37,651 nucleotides of DNA from positions 1-37,651 of the forward strand of contig CALWMO010000004.1 in assembly GCA_944381965.1 (NCBI GenBank). Reading direction: 5' to 3'. The stretch is from an uncultured Butyricicoccus sp. (lineage in GTDB: Bacteria; Bacillota; Clostridia; Oscillospirales; Butyricicoccaceae). Both the position numbers and the translations under genes were made by a program. This document shows, piece after piece, positions 8,560 to 17,635 of the stretch (position 1 is its first letter; each line of letters begins with the position of its first letter). The notes beneath the pieces are model-generated. The model made no database searches. It had not been told where the DNA came from and was given only the letters and a program-made list of their open reading frames with translations.

Positions 8560-10827
8560 ATGAAAAAATACCTTCTGTCGTTGATGTTTGCAGCTGTGTT
8601 TTTTACCTTTTCTGCGAGGGCTGCTGATTTGTTCCCAGTTAAACAACCATCTGATAGTATTGCTTTATGGGCATATATGAATGAAGATGGTTCTTTAGCT
8701 ACTTCATATCAATATTCTGAAGCATCTAGCTTTAATGAGCAAGGACTTGCTACAGTTACAGACATAAACGGCTTTGTTTCAGTAATAAATGAAGATTTAG
8801 AAACTATTATTCCACCCCAAGCAAACCCTATTGCTGTTGAATTTTCAGATGATATGCTAGCTTTTAGATATAAAAGCCAATCTGTTTATTTTGCTCTTGA
8901 TGGCACTAGCATAGGTACTTTTCCTGTAACTTCTGGCTTTTTCTCTGAAGGCTTAATCCCAGCTGAGCAAGACGGTCTTTGGGGATATTTAAACCTTAAA
9001 GGCGAATTTGAAATAGAGCCTATTTATAAACAAGCTGGTAATTTTGAAAACGGTTTTGCTGTGGTTAAACTCAATGATACCAATGGCTATGGTGTTTTAA
9101 AAAAAGAAAGCAATATTGTTTGTGTTTTACCCGAAAACTTAGAGCTTAAATACCTCAGAATATGGGACGGGGATATAATTATCGCTTCTCAAAACGGTCG
9201 TTATGCACTATATTCTTTGTCAAAAGGTGAGCTTTTAAGTGAGTTTATTTATCAGGAAATAACCGAGTTTGAAGATGGCTTTGCTGTTGCAAGAATGAAT
9301 AATATGTGGGGCATAATAAACACAAAAGGAAAATATGTTGTTAATTTCCAGTATTATGATTTATCTTACATAGGTAATGGACTTTATTCTGCTCGTGGCA
9401 ACTCAAACCCTACTGGTACTTGCTCTTTAATTGACGCTTCTGGTCGTTTGGTTTATAGAACTGATGTTTATGCTGGTGGCTTTGATAATGTGCTTCATGG
9501 GGTTTTCTGGCATGGCACACTAAATAATCAAATATTATTTTTATCAGAAAATGGTGCTTTCTTAAATAGCTTTGAAAATGCGGAAAATCCTGTTATTTTA
9601 ACAAATAATGTCGCAAAAATAACCGTTGCTGGTAAAACTCAATATGTAAATATAAAAACTGGCGACATAATTTTCTCACCAGAACGTGAATATTCATTCG
9701 AGTATTTTAAAGTAAGCTCTGCAACATATGAAAAATATCTTGGCATAGACTCAAATGGCAATGATAATGAATGGGTTTTAACCTATCCTGTAATCTATGG
9801 AATGTCAAACAAAGTAGTTCAGGATAAAATAAACTCACAAATTCAGTCTTTCTTTATCGAAGGGCCACCAGTGCCACTAATTGACCAGTCCATCACAGGT
9901 TCTTTTGGCATTTCTCAGGTTGGCAGACTGCTTATTGTTTGGGCTGACTGTGTTTATGGTACAGGTGATGGCAGTGCAATTTGGAATGACAGCATAACTC
10001 TTGACCTCGCAGATGGCACTAAATATAATTTAATAACCGATTTATTTAATAATGATTATGTTGATGTAGTGCGTGAGCTTTTACCAGAAGAAATTCCATT
10101 TTATATGTTTGGCTCTCCTAGAGTAACTCAAAACGGTATAAGCTTTTTCTACAATCTGTCACAGGATAATAATAATGAACGCTATTCCCCAAGTAGCACA
10201 GAATATAATTTGCCTTATAGCTCTTTAAAATCAGCTATTAAAATGGATAGCAAATGTTATGCGGCTTTATTAGGCACTGAGATGAGTGAAATAAATCAGT
10301 TTATAAATTATACCGATGTTCCAGAAACACACTGGGCATACGATGCAATAAAACAAATAACAAAGGTTGAACTTATGCAAGGCTCAGGTGGCAAATTTAT
10401 GCCTGATAGCACAATAACAGGAGTTGAAGTTTCTTCTGTTATGGTTAGACTTCTTAAAATAGATACAAGCACTATTTTAGTGCCTGATAGCTCCCCTTGG
10501 TATTATAAAGAGGTTACAGCTGCTAAAAATGCTGGTATTATTGAAGGTCTTGATGAGAACAGTTTAACACATGTTATAACCCGTGAAGATATAATGCAAA
10601 TTATATATAACGTACTTCTAAAAGATGATTTTAAGCAAATGAGCGATGAAGAAATAACTCAAACACTCGCTAATTTTTCAGATAGTTCTAAAATTTCCGA
10701 ATCCCGCAAAGAGGCTGCGGCTGCTTGTGTAAAAGCAAAACTTATTGTTGGAAGCAACGGCAAGTTAAACCCTGAACAAACACTTACACGAGCTGAATTT
10801 GCACAAATCCTAAGCAAAATGCTTTGA
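8560..10827 (+). CDS. Secreted WG-repeat / DUF3298 / SLH-domain surface protein
   Basis: A 755-aa exported protein. A signal peptide is clear (KK, hydrophobic residues 4-18, cleavage near ARA-AD at 21-22). About residues 30-370 hold WG-type repeats such as LWGYLNLKGEFEIEPIYKQA and MWGIINTKGKYVV, which form beta-propeller-like surfaces. Residues about 390-580 look like DUF3298/DUF4163 (WVLTYPVIYGMSNKVVQDKIN, then a beta-rich domain), known from RsiV and PdaC-type extracytoplasmic proteins. Three C-terminal SLH repeats (about 588-755, e.g. FINYTDVPETHWAYDAI) should bind cell-wall polymer. The start is ATG at 8560 with GGAGG 9 nt upstream; an ATG at 8530 lies before that site. It is monocistronic and ends at a bidirectional terminator. 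No enzymatic motif is evident; the ligand is unknown. Confidence 0.85.
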   Translation: MKKYLLSLMFAAVFFTFSARAADLFPVKQPSDSIALWAYMNEDGSLATSYQYSEASSFNEQGLATVTDINGFVSVINEDLETIIPPQANPIAVEFSDDMLAFRYKSQSVYFALDGTSIGTFPVTSGFFSEGLIPAEQDGLWGYLNLKGEFEIEPIYKQAGNFENGFAVVKLNDTNGYGVLKKESNIVCVLPENLELKYLRIWDGDIIIASQNGRYALYSLSKGELLSEFIYQEITEFEDGFAVARMNNMWGIINTKGKYVVNFQYYDLSYIGNGLYSARGNSNPTGTCSLIDASGRLVYRTDVYAGGFDNVLHGVFWHGTLNNQILFLSENGAFLNSFENAENPVILTNNVAKITVAGKTQYVNIKTGDIIFSPEREYSFEYFKVSSATYEKYLGIDSNGNDNEWVLTYPVIYGMSNKVVQDKINSQIQSFFIEGPPVPLIDQSITGSFGISQVGRLLIVWADCVYGTGDGSAIWNDSITLDLADGTKYNLITDLFNNDYVDVVRELLPEEIPFYMFGSPRVTQNGISFFYNLSQDNNNERYSPSSTEYNLPYSSLKSAIKMDSKCYAALLGTEMSEINQFINYTDVPETHWAYDAIKQITKVELMQGSGGKFMPDSTITGVEVSSVMVRLLKIDTSTILVPDSSPWYYKEVTAAKNAGIIEGLDENSLTHVITREDIMQIIYNVLLKDDFKQMSDEEITQTLANFSDSSKISESRKEAAAACVKAKLIVGSNGKLNPEQTLTRAEFAQILSKML

Positions 10828-10843
10828 GATATGGTTTTTCCTT

Positions 10844-10884
10844 AAAAGCGAAAAGGAGTCCTAAACGGACTCCTTTTCGCTTTT
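10844..10884. terminator. Bidirectional terminator between the SLH gene and prfA
   Basis: A perfect 18-bp hairpin, AAAAGCGAAAAGGAGTCC (10844-10861) and its complement (10867-10884), with a 5-nt loop and T-runs on both strands. It serves two convergent genes and reaches into the prfA stop codon. Confidence 0.95.
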
Positions 10885-11944
10885 ATTCTTGCTGTGCCTG
10901 TAGTTTTTCAGCTGCATCTGCTGACATTAATGCATCAATTATATCATCTAAATCGCCGTCCATAAACTGACCTAGCTTATAAAGAGTCAGCTTAATTCTA
11001 TGGTCTGACACTCGATTTTCTGGGAAATTATATGTTCTAATGCGTTCTGCTCTATCGCCTGTGCCGACCTGACTTTTTCTATCTGCTGCAATAGCTGCAT
11101 TTTGCTTTTCAAGTTCTGCCTCATAAAGTCTAGTTCTAAGCACTCTCATAGCTTTATCTCGGTTTTTATGCTGGCTTCGCTCGTCCTGACATTCTACAAC
11201 CATACCCGTTGGTAAATGTGTAATACGGATTGCAGATTCGGTTTTGTTGATATGCTGACCGCCCGCACCAGATGCTCTAAAGGTATCAACTTTTAAATCT
11301 GATGGATTAATCTCAAAATCAACTTCTTCAGCTTCTGGTAATACAGCTACTGTTACAGTAGATGTATGCACTCTGCCTTGGCTTTCGGTTTCTGGCACAC
11401 GCTGAACTCTATGCACACCTGATTCAAACTTCATACGAGAATAAACATGGTCACCTGAAATTTGGAAAACAACTTCTTTACAGCCACCTAGCTCGGTTTC
11501 ATTTATGCTAAGCTGTTCTACCTTCCAGCCACGCTTTTCTGCATACATAGAATACATTCTATAAAGAGAATGAGCAAAAAGTGCTGATTCCTCACCGCCT
11601 GCACCGCCACGAATTTCAACCATGATATTTTTATCATCATTTGGGTCTTTAGGAAGCATTAAAATTTTAAGCTCACTTTCTAATCTTTCAATATCTTCCT
11701 TAGCCTGTTTTAACTCCTCTTGTGCAAGCTCTTTCATCTCTGGGTCATTTAGCATTTCCTCTGCTTCTGCAAGCATATTTTGTGCATTTAAATATTCTCT
11801 TGCCGCTAAAACTATTGGCTCCATATCCCCACGTTCTTTTAAAAGCTTTGCAGCCTGTTCTGGGTCATCATATAAATTAGGAGCGGAAAGTCTTGCTTCT
11901 ATTTCCTCAAATTTGTGTATAACACCATTTAATTTTTCATTCAT
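10883..11944 (-). CDS. prfA: Peptide chain release factor 1
   Basis: RF1 ends translation at UAA and UAG. The 353-aa protein is full length, with the GGQ peptidyl-hydrolysis motif at 228-230 ([16 protein letters not shown]) and the stop-codon tripeptide in PxT form at 184-186 (PET). PxT distinguishes RF1 from RF2, which has SPF. The long N-terminal helical domain is present. The ATG at 11944 lies 3 nt after the stop of the zinc-ribbon/YARHG gene; the site ahead is only a weak AAGG, so translation may be coupled. In many Firmicutes prfA is next to prmC, which is not seen here. It ends at the strong bidirectional terminator. Confidence 0.97.
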   Translation of the reverse strand: MNEKLNGVIHKFEEIEARLSAPNLYDDPEQAAKLLKERGDMEPIVLAAREYLNAQNMLAEAEEMLNDPEMKELAQEELKQAKEDIERLESELKILMLPKDPNDDKNIMVEIRGGAGGEESALFAHSLYRMYSMYAEKRGWKVEQLSINETELGGCKEVVFQISGDHVYSRMKFESGVHRVQRVPETESQGRVHTSTVTVAVLPEAEEVDFEINPSDLKVDTFRASGAGGQHINKTESAIRITHLPTGMVVECQDERSQHKNRDKAMRVLRTRLYEAELEKQNAAIAADRKSQVGTGDRAERIRTYNFPENRVSDHRIKLTLYKLGQFMDGDLDDIIDALMSADAAEKLQAQQE

Positions 11945-11947
11945 TTA

Positions 11948-12946
11948 TTATATCCAGCCTTTTTCCCTTTGATATAGTATTATTGTATCTAAATTTTGTC
12001 TTTCCAGTTTGCTAAACTTATCTTCTGTAAATGAAGAATCTTTCTCATACCAAGTAAACTGCTCAAAAAAATTTTGCCATTGCTCATTTACAAAAATATA
12101 TCCATGACGGGCAAAAGCCTCATTTTTTATTATATCTATCTCATATTTAGTGAGTCTATCAAGGTCTGTTGTAGATATTGCAAACTTGTCAAGTGGCCAA
12201 AACATTTGTGATTTATCGTTTATTTCAATATCATTATTTTGAGTTTTTGTTCCATTTGAAGCAGAATAAAACATATATGAATTACTGTCGTCTATATATG
12301 AATTATCAGATTCAGGAGGTAGGCTATTTGTTCTTATAGCATCATATTGTTTACCATCTATTATAATACGAAGTTTTCCCATATTGAGTGCTACAAATTC
12401 AACTTCTTTTTCGTTAAATTCTACTTTTATACTCTGTTCGCCACTATAAATTTTTGCCTTTGACTGCCAAGTATTATTATCTTTACGCATTATACATTCA
12501 ATTTGCTCGTCATCAAATTCACATGAAAATGTATATCCACCTGCTGACCAGTTACCATCATAACTATCCCAATCATTAGCACTCATAAACTTATTTTCTT
12601 CATTTTGACCAATTTCTGATGATGATGGTTCAAGTTTTACAAGTCCATTATGGTTTTTTGAGCCAAGCCATGGTTTTAAATGAAAAAGTGCAACAACCAT
12701 AATCAAAACTAAAATCAAAATTCCGCCTGCAATTATTGCAATTAAACTTTTTTCTGACTTTGTAGATGTAGGAACTGCTGGCACAACTTTATGTGTTAAA
12801 TTGGGTTTTGGTATTCTTTGTGTATTATTAAGTCTTATTCTTTCGGTATTTTCCCTTGTAAACTGAGTTTTATCAAACTGTTTTCCACAACCAGAACAAC
12901 TTTTCGCATTATCTGGATTTTGTTTTCCACAATGCCCACAAAACAT
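11948..12946 (-). CDS. Zinc-ribbon, single-TM, YARHG-domain protein
   Basis: A 332-aa protein of unknown function. It starts with a zinc ribbon (C3, C6, C17, C20: CGHC and CSGC), followed by a polar linker and one membrane helix at about 68-89. The extracytoplasmic part has a region of predicted beta strands (about 120-200) that I cannot assign, then a C-terminal YARHG domain (about 250-332) recognised by NEAFARHGYIF. The predicted topology is zinc ribbon inside, YARHG outside. The ATG at 12946 follows a GGAGGA site. It is directly upstream of prfA (3-nt gap) with its own extended -10 promoter. Such proteins are common in Clostridia and may bind wall components, but no function is established. 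Confidence 0.8.
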   Translation of the reverse strand: MFCGHCGKQNPDNAKSCSGCGKQFDKTQFTRENTERIRLNNTQRIPKPNLTHKVVPAVPTSTKSEKSLIAIIAGGILILVLIMVVALFHLKPWLGSKNHNGLVKLEPSSSEIGQNEENKFMSANDWDSYDGNWSAGGYTFSCEFDDEQIECIMRKDNNTWQSKAKIYSGEQSIKVEFNEKEVEFVALNMGKLRIIIDGKQYDAIRTNSLPPESDNSYIDDSNSYMFYSASNGTKTQNNDIEINDKSQMFWPLDKFAISTTDLDRLTKYEIDIIKNEAFARHGYIFVNEQWQNFFEQFTWYEKDSSFTEDKFSKLERQNLDTIILYQREKGWI

Positions 12947-13000
12947 CTAAACTTGTCCTCCTTTCTTATCTATTAATATATAATCGATTGCGTACTGTTT

Positions 13001-13009
13001 ATTATATCA
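13001..13009 (-). promoter_or_regulatory. Extended -10 promoter for the zinc-ribbon/YARHG-prfA pair
   Basis: Minus-strand TGATATAAT is an extended -10 with a poor -35 (TTTAAA, 17 nt upstream). The same TTGATATAAT string occurs in the but and first GGDEF promoters. Confidence 0.5.
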
Positions 13010-13074
13010 AAACAACCTTAATATTTAAAGGTAAATCGCTATTTTTTTGCCAAATCGAAACCTTTTAACACACT

Positions 13075-13106
13075 AAAAAACGACGTATTTTTTATACGTC
13101 GTTTTT
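13075..13106 (-). terminator. Intrinsic terminator after thioredoxin
   Basis: ACGACGTAT and ATACGTCGT form a 9-bp stem, extended by A/T pairs, around a 5-nt loop; on the minus strand a T-run follows. It closes the nadE-trxA unit. Confidence 0.85.
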
Positions 13107-13113
13107 CTTATCA

Positions 13114-13422
13114 TTATTTAAGCATTACTAAAATACTTTCTTTAGGTTGTACTCCTACGCTCTGATTTACAACTTCACCATCTTTAATAACAACAAGTGT
13201 TGGTATGCTCATTACACCAAACTGAGTGGCAAGCTCTGGCTCATTGTCAACATTCACCTTGCAAACCTTAACGTCTGTTTGCTCATTTGCAATCTCATCT
13301 ACAACCGGTGACAGCATACGACATGGCCCACACCATTCAGCCCAAAAATCAATTAGCACTGTCTTATTAGACTCTAAAACCTCAGACTGAAAATTTTCCT
13401 TTGTTACTGTGATTACTGACAT
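13114..13422 (-). CDS. trxA: Thioredoxin
   Basis: A cytoplasmic dithiol carrier of 102 aa. The redox motif WCGPC is at 30-34 and the conserved cis-proline segment is SIPTLVV. It has the normal single-domain length. The start is taken at ATG 13422, with GGAG 10 nt upstream; an in-frame TTG at 13431 would be too close to that site. It lies 18 nt downstream of the NAD synthetase gene with no terminator between, so the two form an operon. Thioredoxin reductase is not in the window. Confidence 0.96.
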   Translation of the reverse strand: MSVITVTKENFQSEVLESNKTVLIDFWAEWCGPCRMLSPVVDEIANEQTDVKVCKVNVDNEPELATQFGVMSIPTLVVIKDGEVVNQSVGVQPKESILVMLK

Positions 13423-13440
13423 AAAAAACAATCTCCTTTT

Positions 13441-15348
13441 TTATAAATTTTCTGCTTCACTAAGCCATAATTCACTCACTGCATCAGATGGCATACGCCA
13501 ATCACCACGAGGTGAAAGTGTAACAGAGCCAACCTTTGGCCCATCTGGCAGACATGAACGCTTAAATTGTTGCATAAAAAACCTACGAATAAATGTTACA
13601 AGCCATTTTTTTATTGTTTCATCATCATATGTGCCGTCAAATGCATGTCTTGCAATTCTAAAAATCTTGCGAGGAGAAAATCCTAAACGCACCATATAAT
13701 ATAAGAAAAAGTCATGCAGTTCATATGGCCCAACTAATTCCTCGGTTTTTTGGCTGATTTCACCGTCCTTAGGCGGCAAAAGCTCAGGTGATACTGGAGT
13801 ATCCAGCACATCTTGCAAAGTTTTCTTTAGCTCACCCTCAACCTTTGATGCCTCATAAGCGGTTAAATATCTAACAAGTGTTTTTGGAATAGATGCATTT
13901 ACTCCATACATTGACATATGGTCACCATTATATGTTGCCCAGCCAAGTGCAAGCTCTGATAAATCACCCGTACCGATAACCATACCGCCCATTTTATTGG
14001 CTAAATCCATTAAAACAAGTGTTCTTGTTCTCGCCTGTGCATTTTCAAATGTTACATCATGGTTATCCCATGAATGACCAATATCCTCGAAATGCTGATT
14101 TACAGACGCTTTTATATCTACTGTATGAAGTGTTGCTCCATAACATTCAGCAAGTCTTAATGCATTTGACTTTGTTCGAGTTGTAGTTCCAAAACATGGC
14201 ATTGTTACCGCATGTATGCCTTTTCTATCAATCCCAAGTATATCAAATGCATGAACTGTTGCTATAAGTGCTAATGTTGAATCCAAACCGCCTGAAAGAC
14301 CAATAACCGCTGTTTTACAACGTGTATGTTGCATACGAGTTGCAAGTCCTGTTGCTTGCATTGTTATGATTTCCTCACAACGACTATCAAGTTCATCTCT
14401 GTTTTTTGGCACAAAAGGTGTTTGTGAAAATGTTCTTGTAAGTCTTGTATCTCTGCTTGGAAGTTCAAACTCTATTTCTGTACAGTTATTTAATTCATTG
14501 TTAAACGTGTTCATTCTTCTGCGTTCATGCATTAAACGTGGTAAATCAATCTCAGAATAAATAATACCCGTTGTAAAACGCTTGCTTTCTGCTAAAATCG
14601 CACCATTTTCTGCAATAAAATCGTGTCCAGAAAAGATTAAATCCTGTGTGGACTCGCCCATACCTGCATCTGCATATATATATGAGCATAAAAGTCTAGC
14701 TGAATGACTTGAAATTAACTGTTTTCTGTATTCTGCCTTGCCTATTGTTTCATCTGATGCCGATGGATTTACAATAACAGTTGCACCCCCGCTCGCAAGT
14801 GTTAAACTTGGCGGACAAGTTACCCATAAATCTTCACAAATTTCACAGCCAATAACAAGCTCTGGGAAATTTATACATTTAAACAATATATCTTGACCAA
14901 AAACAGTATTTTCACCGCAGAACTTAACATTTATACATTTTATATCTTTACCAGAAGTAAAATGTCTTGCTTCATAAAATTCGCTGTAATTTGGTATATT
15001 TATCTTTGGAACAAGTCCCAAAAGCTTGCCTTTATGCACAAAAGCCGCTGTGTTATATAATGCTCCTTTAAATCTAAAAGGCACACCAACAACCATCATA
15101 ACTGAATGATATAATGATGCCTTTAAAATTCTGGAAAGAGCCTTTTCAGCACCGCTTAACAGTGTATCTTGTAAAAATAAATCGCCACATGTATAAGCTG
15201 TTATACAAAGCTCTGGAAAAACTATGAGAGCAGCTCCATTTTCTGCCGCTTCTTCTGCCATAGATATAATGCGTGATGCATTATAATCAGGGTCTGCAAC
15301 CCTAACTTTTGGTGTTGCGGCTGCGACCTTTAAAAATCCGTCTTTCAT
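13441..15348 (-). CDS. nadE: Glutamine-dependent NAD+ synthetase
   Basis: This enzyme converts nicotinic acid adenine dinucleotide to NAD+ using ammonia released from glutamine. The 635-aa protein has two domains. The N-terminal nitrilase-type glutaminase shows the E46 / K115 / C171 triad (FPELC, PKINIP, CEDLW). The C-terminal synthetase has the PP-loop SGGLDS at 352-357. The length fits the fused bacterial/eukaryotic-like form. The start is ATG at 15348, with GGAGG 11 nt upstream; an in-frame TTG at 15366 overlaps that site and is rejected. It is transcribed from a TTGCAG-17-TATAAT promoter together with trxA. Confidence 0.96.
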   Translation of the reverse strand: MKDGFLKVAAATPKVRVADPDYNASRIISMAEEAAENGAALIVFPELCITAYTCGDLFLQDTLLSGAEKALSRILKASLYHSVMMVVGVPFRFKGALYNTAAFVHKGKLLGLVPKINIPNYSEFYEARHFTSGKDIKCINVKFCGENTVFGQDILFKCINFPELVIGCEICEDLWVTCPPSLTLASGGATVIVNPSASDETIGKAEYRKQLISSHSARLLCSYIYADAGMGESTQDLIFSGHDFIAENGAILAESKRFTTGIIYSEIDLPRLMHERRRMNTFNNELNNCTEIEFELPSRDTRLTRTFSQTPFVPKNRDELDSRCEEIITMQATGLATRMQHTRCKTAVIGLSGGLDSTLALIATVHAFDILGIDRKGIHAVTMPCFGTTTRTKSNALRLAECYGATLHTVDIKASVNQHFEDIGHSWDNHDVTFENAQARTRTLVLMDLANKMGGMVIGTGDLSELALGWATYNGDHMSMYGVNASIPKTLVRYLTAYEASKVEGELKKTLQDVLDTPVSPELLPPKDGEISQKTEELVGPYELHDFFLYYMVRLGFSPRKIFRIARHAFDGTYDDETIKKWLVTFIRRFFMQQFKRSCLPDGPKVGSVTLSPRGDWRMPSDAVSELWLSEAENL

Positions 15349-15387
15349 AAAACAAAAGACCTCCAAAACAAATTTAAAACTACTTTT

Positions 15388-15416
15388 ATTATAATATTAT
15401 TTGCAAATGTCTGCAA
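15388..15416 (-). promoter_or_regulatory. Promoter of nadE-trxA
   Basis: On the minus strand TTGCAG (15411-15416) and TATAAT (15388-15393) are spaced 17 nt, with transcription starting about 30 nt before the nadE ATG. Confidence 0.7.
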
Positions 15417-15434
15417 TAATAAACCATATAAATT

Positions 15435-15462
15435 TAGGTCTGGCGAAAACTTGCCAGACCTA
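15435..15462 (-). terminator. Hairpin after the ABC operon
   Basis: TAGGTCTGGC (15435-15444) and GCCAGACCTA (15453-15462) form a perfect 10-bp stem just past the permease stop. The better T-run is on the plus strand; on the minus strand only a short AT-rich stretch follows, so termination may be leaky. Confidence 0.6.
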
Positions 15463-15465
15463 TTT

Positions 15466-16320
15466 TTATTCAAGATTTAATTTTTTGGAAAGTATTCTTT
15501 CGGTTATAATAAAAAATACTACAAACTCTATTATTGATATAACAACCGAGAAAATAAGCAATGCATGTAAAAATACTTCCCCTGCATTTATATAATATAT
15601 TGAGTTTTGGATTGAAAAAGCACTAAAAACTCCAAATATTCCGCCAATAAAGCTTAAAACCATTGAAGTAGCTATATATGCTACAACTGACATAAGTATT
15701 CTGTTTTTCTTTGCAAGATGACCGATTGCCATAGATGCATAAATCTGATAAAGTGATGCAAAAGAACCAACAATAACTAAAATTATAAACTCAAAAAGAT
15801 AAATTCCCCACATTGGAACAACTTCATTTAACCTAGTAAAGAACATGCTCCAATTTTCAAAATTGAAGAATTCTGCTAATGTTTTAAGTGGATATGGTAA
15901 TGCCCCCATAATCAATATAAATATTGAAATACAAGATACTATACAGCTTAAAATCGACATAACAAATGCGGTTATTCCCTTTGAGGTTATAAGCTGCCAA
16001 GGCTTTACTGGAAGTGTAAACATCAAATATCCTTCATCACATAAAAGCCCCTTATAAAATCTTTGAAGAATTATAACAGCTGTAAGCACAAAAAGTGCAA
16101 CCATAACGGCAAAATACGCAAATGACATCACACCTTTAAATAATCCGTGCAATGTATATCCTAAACTCATATCCACTGGATAATAACTACTAAGTTTATA
16201 TTCTTTATTTATTGAAAAAGATATAGCTGTTAAAATTGATAATGCTATAACTGCAATATAAATAGGAATAAGTGTGCGAGAAATAGACCTAAATTCATAT
16301 TTACATAACTTTCTTAACAT
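15466..16320 (-). CDS. ABC transporter permease
   Basis: A 284-aa integral membrane protein with about six hydrophobic helices (first at ~17-37, last at ~250-272) and no extracellular domain. It matches ABC-2/YtrC-like permeases in organisation. The GFLMFTLP-like segment GYLMFTLPVKPWQLITSK (residues ~97-114), before a helix, is the usual coupling region in bacitracin/lantibiotic-resistance-like permeases. The ATG at 16320 is 18 nt after the ATPase gene stop, and it is the last gene of a GntR-ATPase-permease operon. The substrate is unknown; such small systems in Firmicutes often respond to wall-active peptides. Confidence 0.85.
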   Translation of the reverse strand: MLRKLCKYEFRSISRTLIPIYIAVIALSILTAISFSINKEYKLSSYYPVDMSLGYTLHGLFKGVMSFAYFAVMVALFVLTAVIILQRFYKGLLCDEGYLMFTLPVKPWQLITSKGITAFVMSILSCIVSCISIFILIMGALPYPLKTLAEFFNFENWSMFFTRLNEVVPMWGIYLFEFIILVIVGSFASLYQIYASMAIGHLAKKNRILMSVVAYIATSMVLSFIGGIFGVFSAFSIQNSIYYINAGEVFLHALLIFSVVISIIEFVVFFIITERILSKKLNLE

Positions 16321-16338
16321 AATTTACACCCCTTTTTA

Positions 16339-17046
16339 TCACATGCCATATGCAAAAATTTCCCTAAATAGCTGGTCAACAGATTTTCCCTCTTGTTCTC
16401 TGATGTTATCAACCGTATCATATCTGACTATATTTCCATTTTGTAAGAAAATAGCCTCATCAAGCACTCTTTCTATATCTGAAATCAAATGGGTTGATAT
16501 AATAACTGTGCCTTCTTCATTGTAATTTGTAAGTATAGTGTTTAATATAAAATCTCTTGCCGCTGGGTCAACGCCTGCAATAGGTTCATCAAGTAAATAA
16601 AGCTTTGCCTTTCGGCTCATTATCATAGCAAGCTGAATTTTCTCTTTTGTTCCTTTGCTCATTGTCTTGATTTTATCATTTGGTGCAATGCCTAATGCTG
16701 CCAACATTTCCATAGCTTTGTTTTTATCAAAATCACTATAAAAATCTGCGAAAAACTCCATTAAATCACACGCTTTAAACCAATCAGCAATAAACATACG
16801 GTCTGGCAAGTAAGAAATTACACTTTTTGTCTGTGTTCCTATGTTTTTGCCATCTACTGTAAGTACACCGCTTGTAGGCTGTAAAAGACCACAAAGAAGC
16901 TTAATAAATGTTGTTTTTCCTGACCCGTTTGGCCCAAGTAAACCAACGATTTTCCCCGAACCTATCTCAAGATTTATGTTGTTAAGTGCGGTTATATGCT
17001 GATATGTTTTAGTCAGCGACCTTGCAGAAACAAGTATATTATTCAT
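16339..17046 (-). CDS. ABC transporter ATP-binding protein
   Basis: A 235-aa ATPase that would drive the adjacent permease. Walker A GPNGSGKT is at 38-45 and Walker B LYLLDEP near 152-158, followed by a D-loop (GVDP) and switch histidine (STHLIS). The signature motif is unusual: MSKGTKEK instead of LSGGQ, a variant also found in YtrB/YhcH-like transporters. The ATG at 17046 lies 8 nt inside the 3' end of the GntR gene, so the two are translationally coupled. Confidence 0.93.
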   Translation of the reverse strand: MNNILVSARSLTKTYQHITALNNINLEIGSGKIVGLLGPNGSGKTTFIKLLCGLLQPTSGVLTVDGKNIGTQTKSVISYLPDRMFIADWFKACDLMEFFADFYSDFDKNKAMEMLAALGIAPNDKIKTMSKGTKEKIQLAMIMSRKAKLYLLDEPIAGVDPAARDFILNTILTNYNEEGTVIISTHLISDIERVLDEAIFLQNGNIVRYDTVDNIREQEGKSVDQLFREIFAYGM

Positions 17047-17407
17047 GGTTTTCCCTCCAGTTAGCTATTAAATTTTTTATATCATTTTCGGTATATCCTA
17101 AAGCTTTCATAGAATTTATAAATTCATTTATTCGCTCTAAAGCGATTTTGTCACGCATTTGCCTTATAAGCTGCATATCCTCGGTTACAATTCTTCCTGT
17201 TGTGCGTTTTGTTTCAATTAGTCCCTCACTTTCAAGCTCTGACATAGCTCTTTGCACTGTGTTTGGATTTACTCCTGCCTCTGATGCTAACGCTCTTACC
17301 GATGGCAGTGCTGAACCTGACTCATATTTACCAGATATAATTTGAAGTGTTAACTGCTCTGATAGCTGGAGCCATATAGGTCTATCATTTGAAAACTCCC
17401 ATGCCAT
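17039..17407 (-). CDS. GntR-family transcriptional regulator, YtrA type
   Basis: A 122-aa regulator with an N-terminal winged helix (about 10-75; SVRALASEAGVNPNTVQRAM is the recognition region) and a short helical tail instead of a large ligand domain, as in the YtrA subfamily. It heads an operon with an ABC ATPase (8-nt overlap) and permease, the standard YtrA arrangement in which the regulator represses its own operon until a wall-active compound is present. An inverted repeat directly downstream of the -10 box is the probable operator. Start: ATG at 17407 with AGGAGG 7-8 nt upstream. Confidence 0.92.
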   Translation of the reverse strand: MAWEFSNDRPIWLQLSEQLTLQIISGKYESGSALPSVRALASEAGVNPNTVQRAMSELESEGLIETKRTTGRIVTEDMQLIRQMRDKIALERINEFINSMKALGYTENDIKNLIANWRENHE

Positions 17408-17438
17408 TTATTTTTCCTCCTTTCAGATTTGTATTGCT

Positions 17439-17456
17439 GTATTAATTATCTAATAC
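17439..17456. promoter_or_regulatory. Inverted-repeat operator for the GntR/YtrA-like regulator
   Basis: GTATTA (17439-17444), a 6-nt spacer and TAATAC (17451-17456) form a perfect inverted repeat placed between the -10 box and the start codon, where a bound dimer would block the operon's own transcription. Confidence 0.6.
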
Positions 17457-17457
17457 A

Positions 17458-17486
17458 ATAGTACAGCATTTAACACAAATTGTCAA
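17458..17486 (-). promoter_or_regulatory. Promoter of the GntR-ABC operon
   Basis: On the minus strand TTGACA (17481-17486) and TACTAT (17458-17463) are spaced 17 nt, immediately upstream of the inverted-repeat operator. Confidence 0.75.
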
Positions 17487-17635
17487 TACTTTTTTTACTT
17501 GTAAATTTATTAATTTTTGACCATCTATGGTTTTTATATGTAATATTATTTATTAAAATTATATATTTTAGTTAAAATTCATATTTTACTCATGCTTTTC
17601 TAGTGTTTAATTTGTGTGAACTATTAGAAAAAAAT
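17487..17635. other. AT-rich intergenic stretch without a gene
   Basis: Between the divergent GntR and bcd promoters lies about 150 bp of very AT-rich DNA. I see no convincing ORF with a ribosome site, no RNA gene and no long repeat; it may act as an UP-element-like or spacer region for the bcd promoter. Confidence 0.5.
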
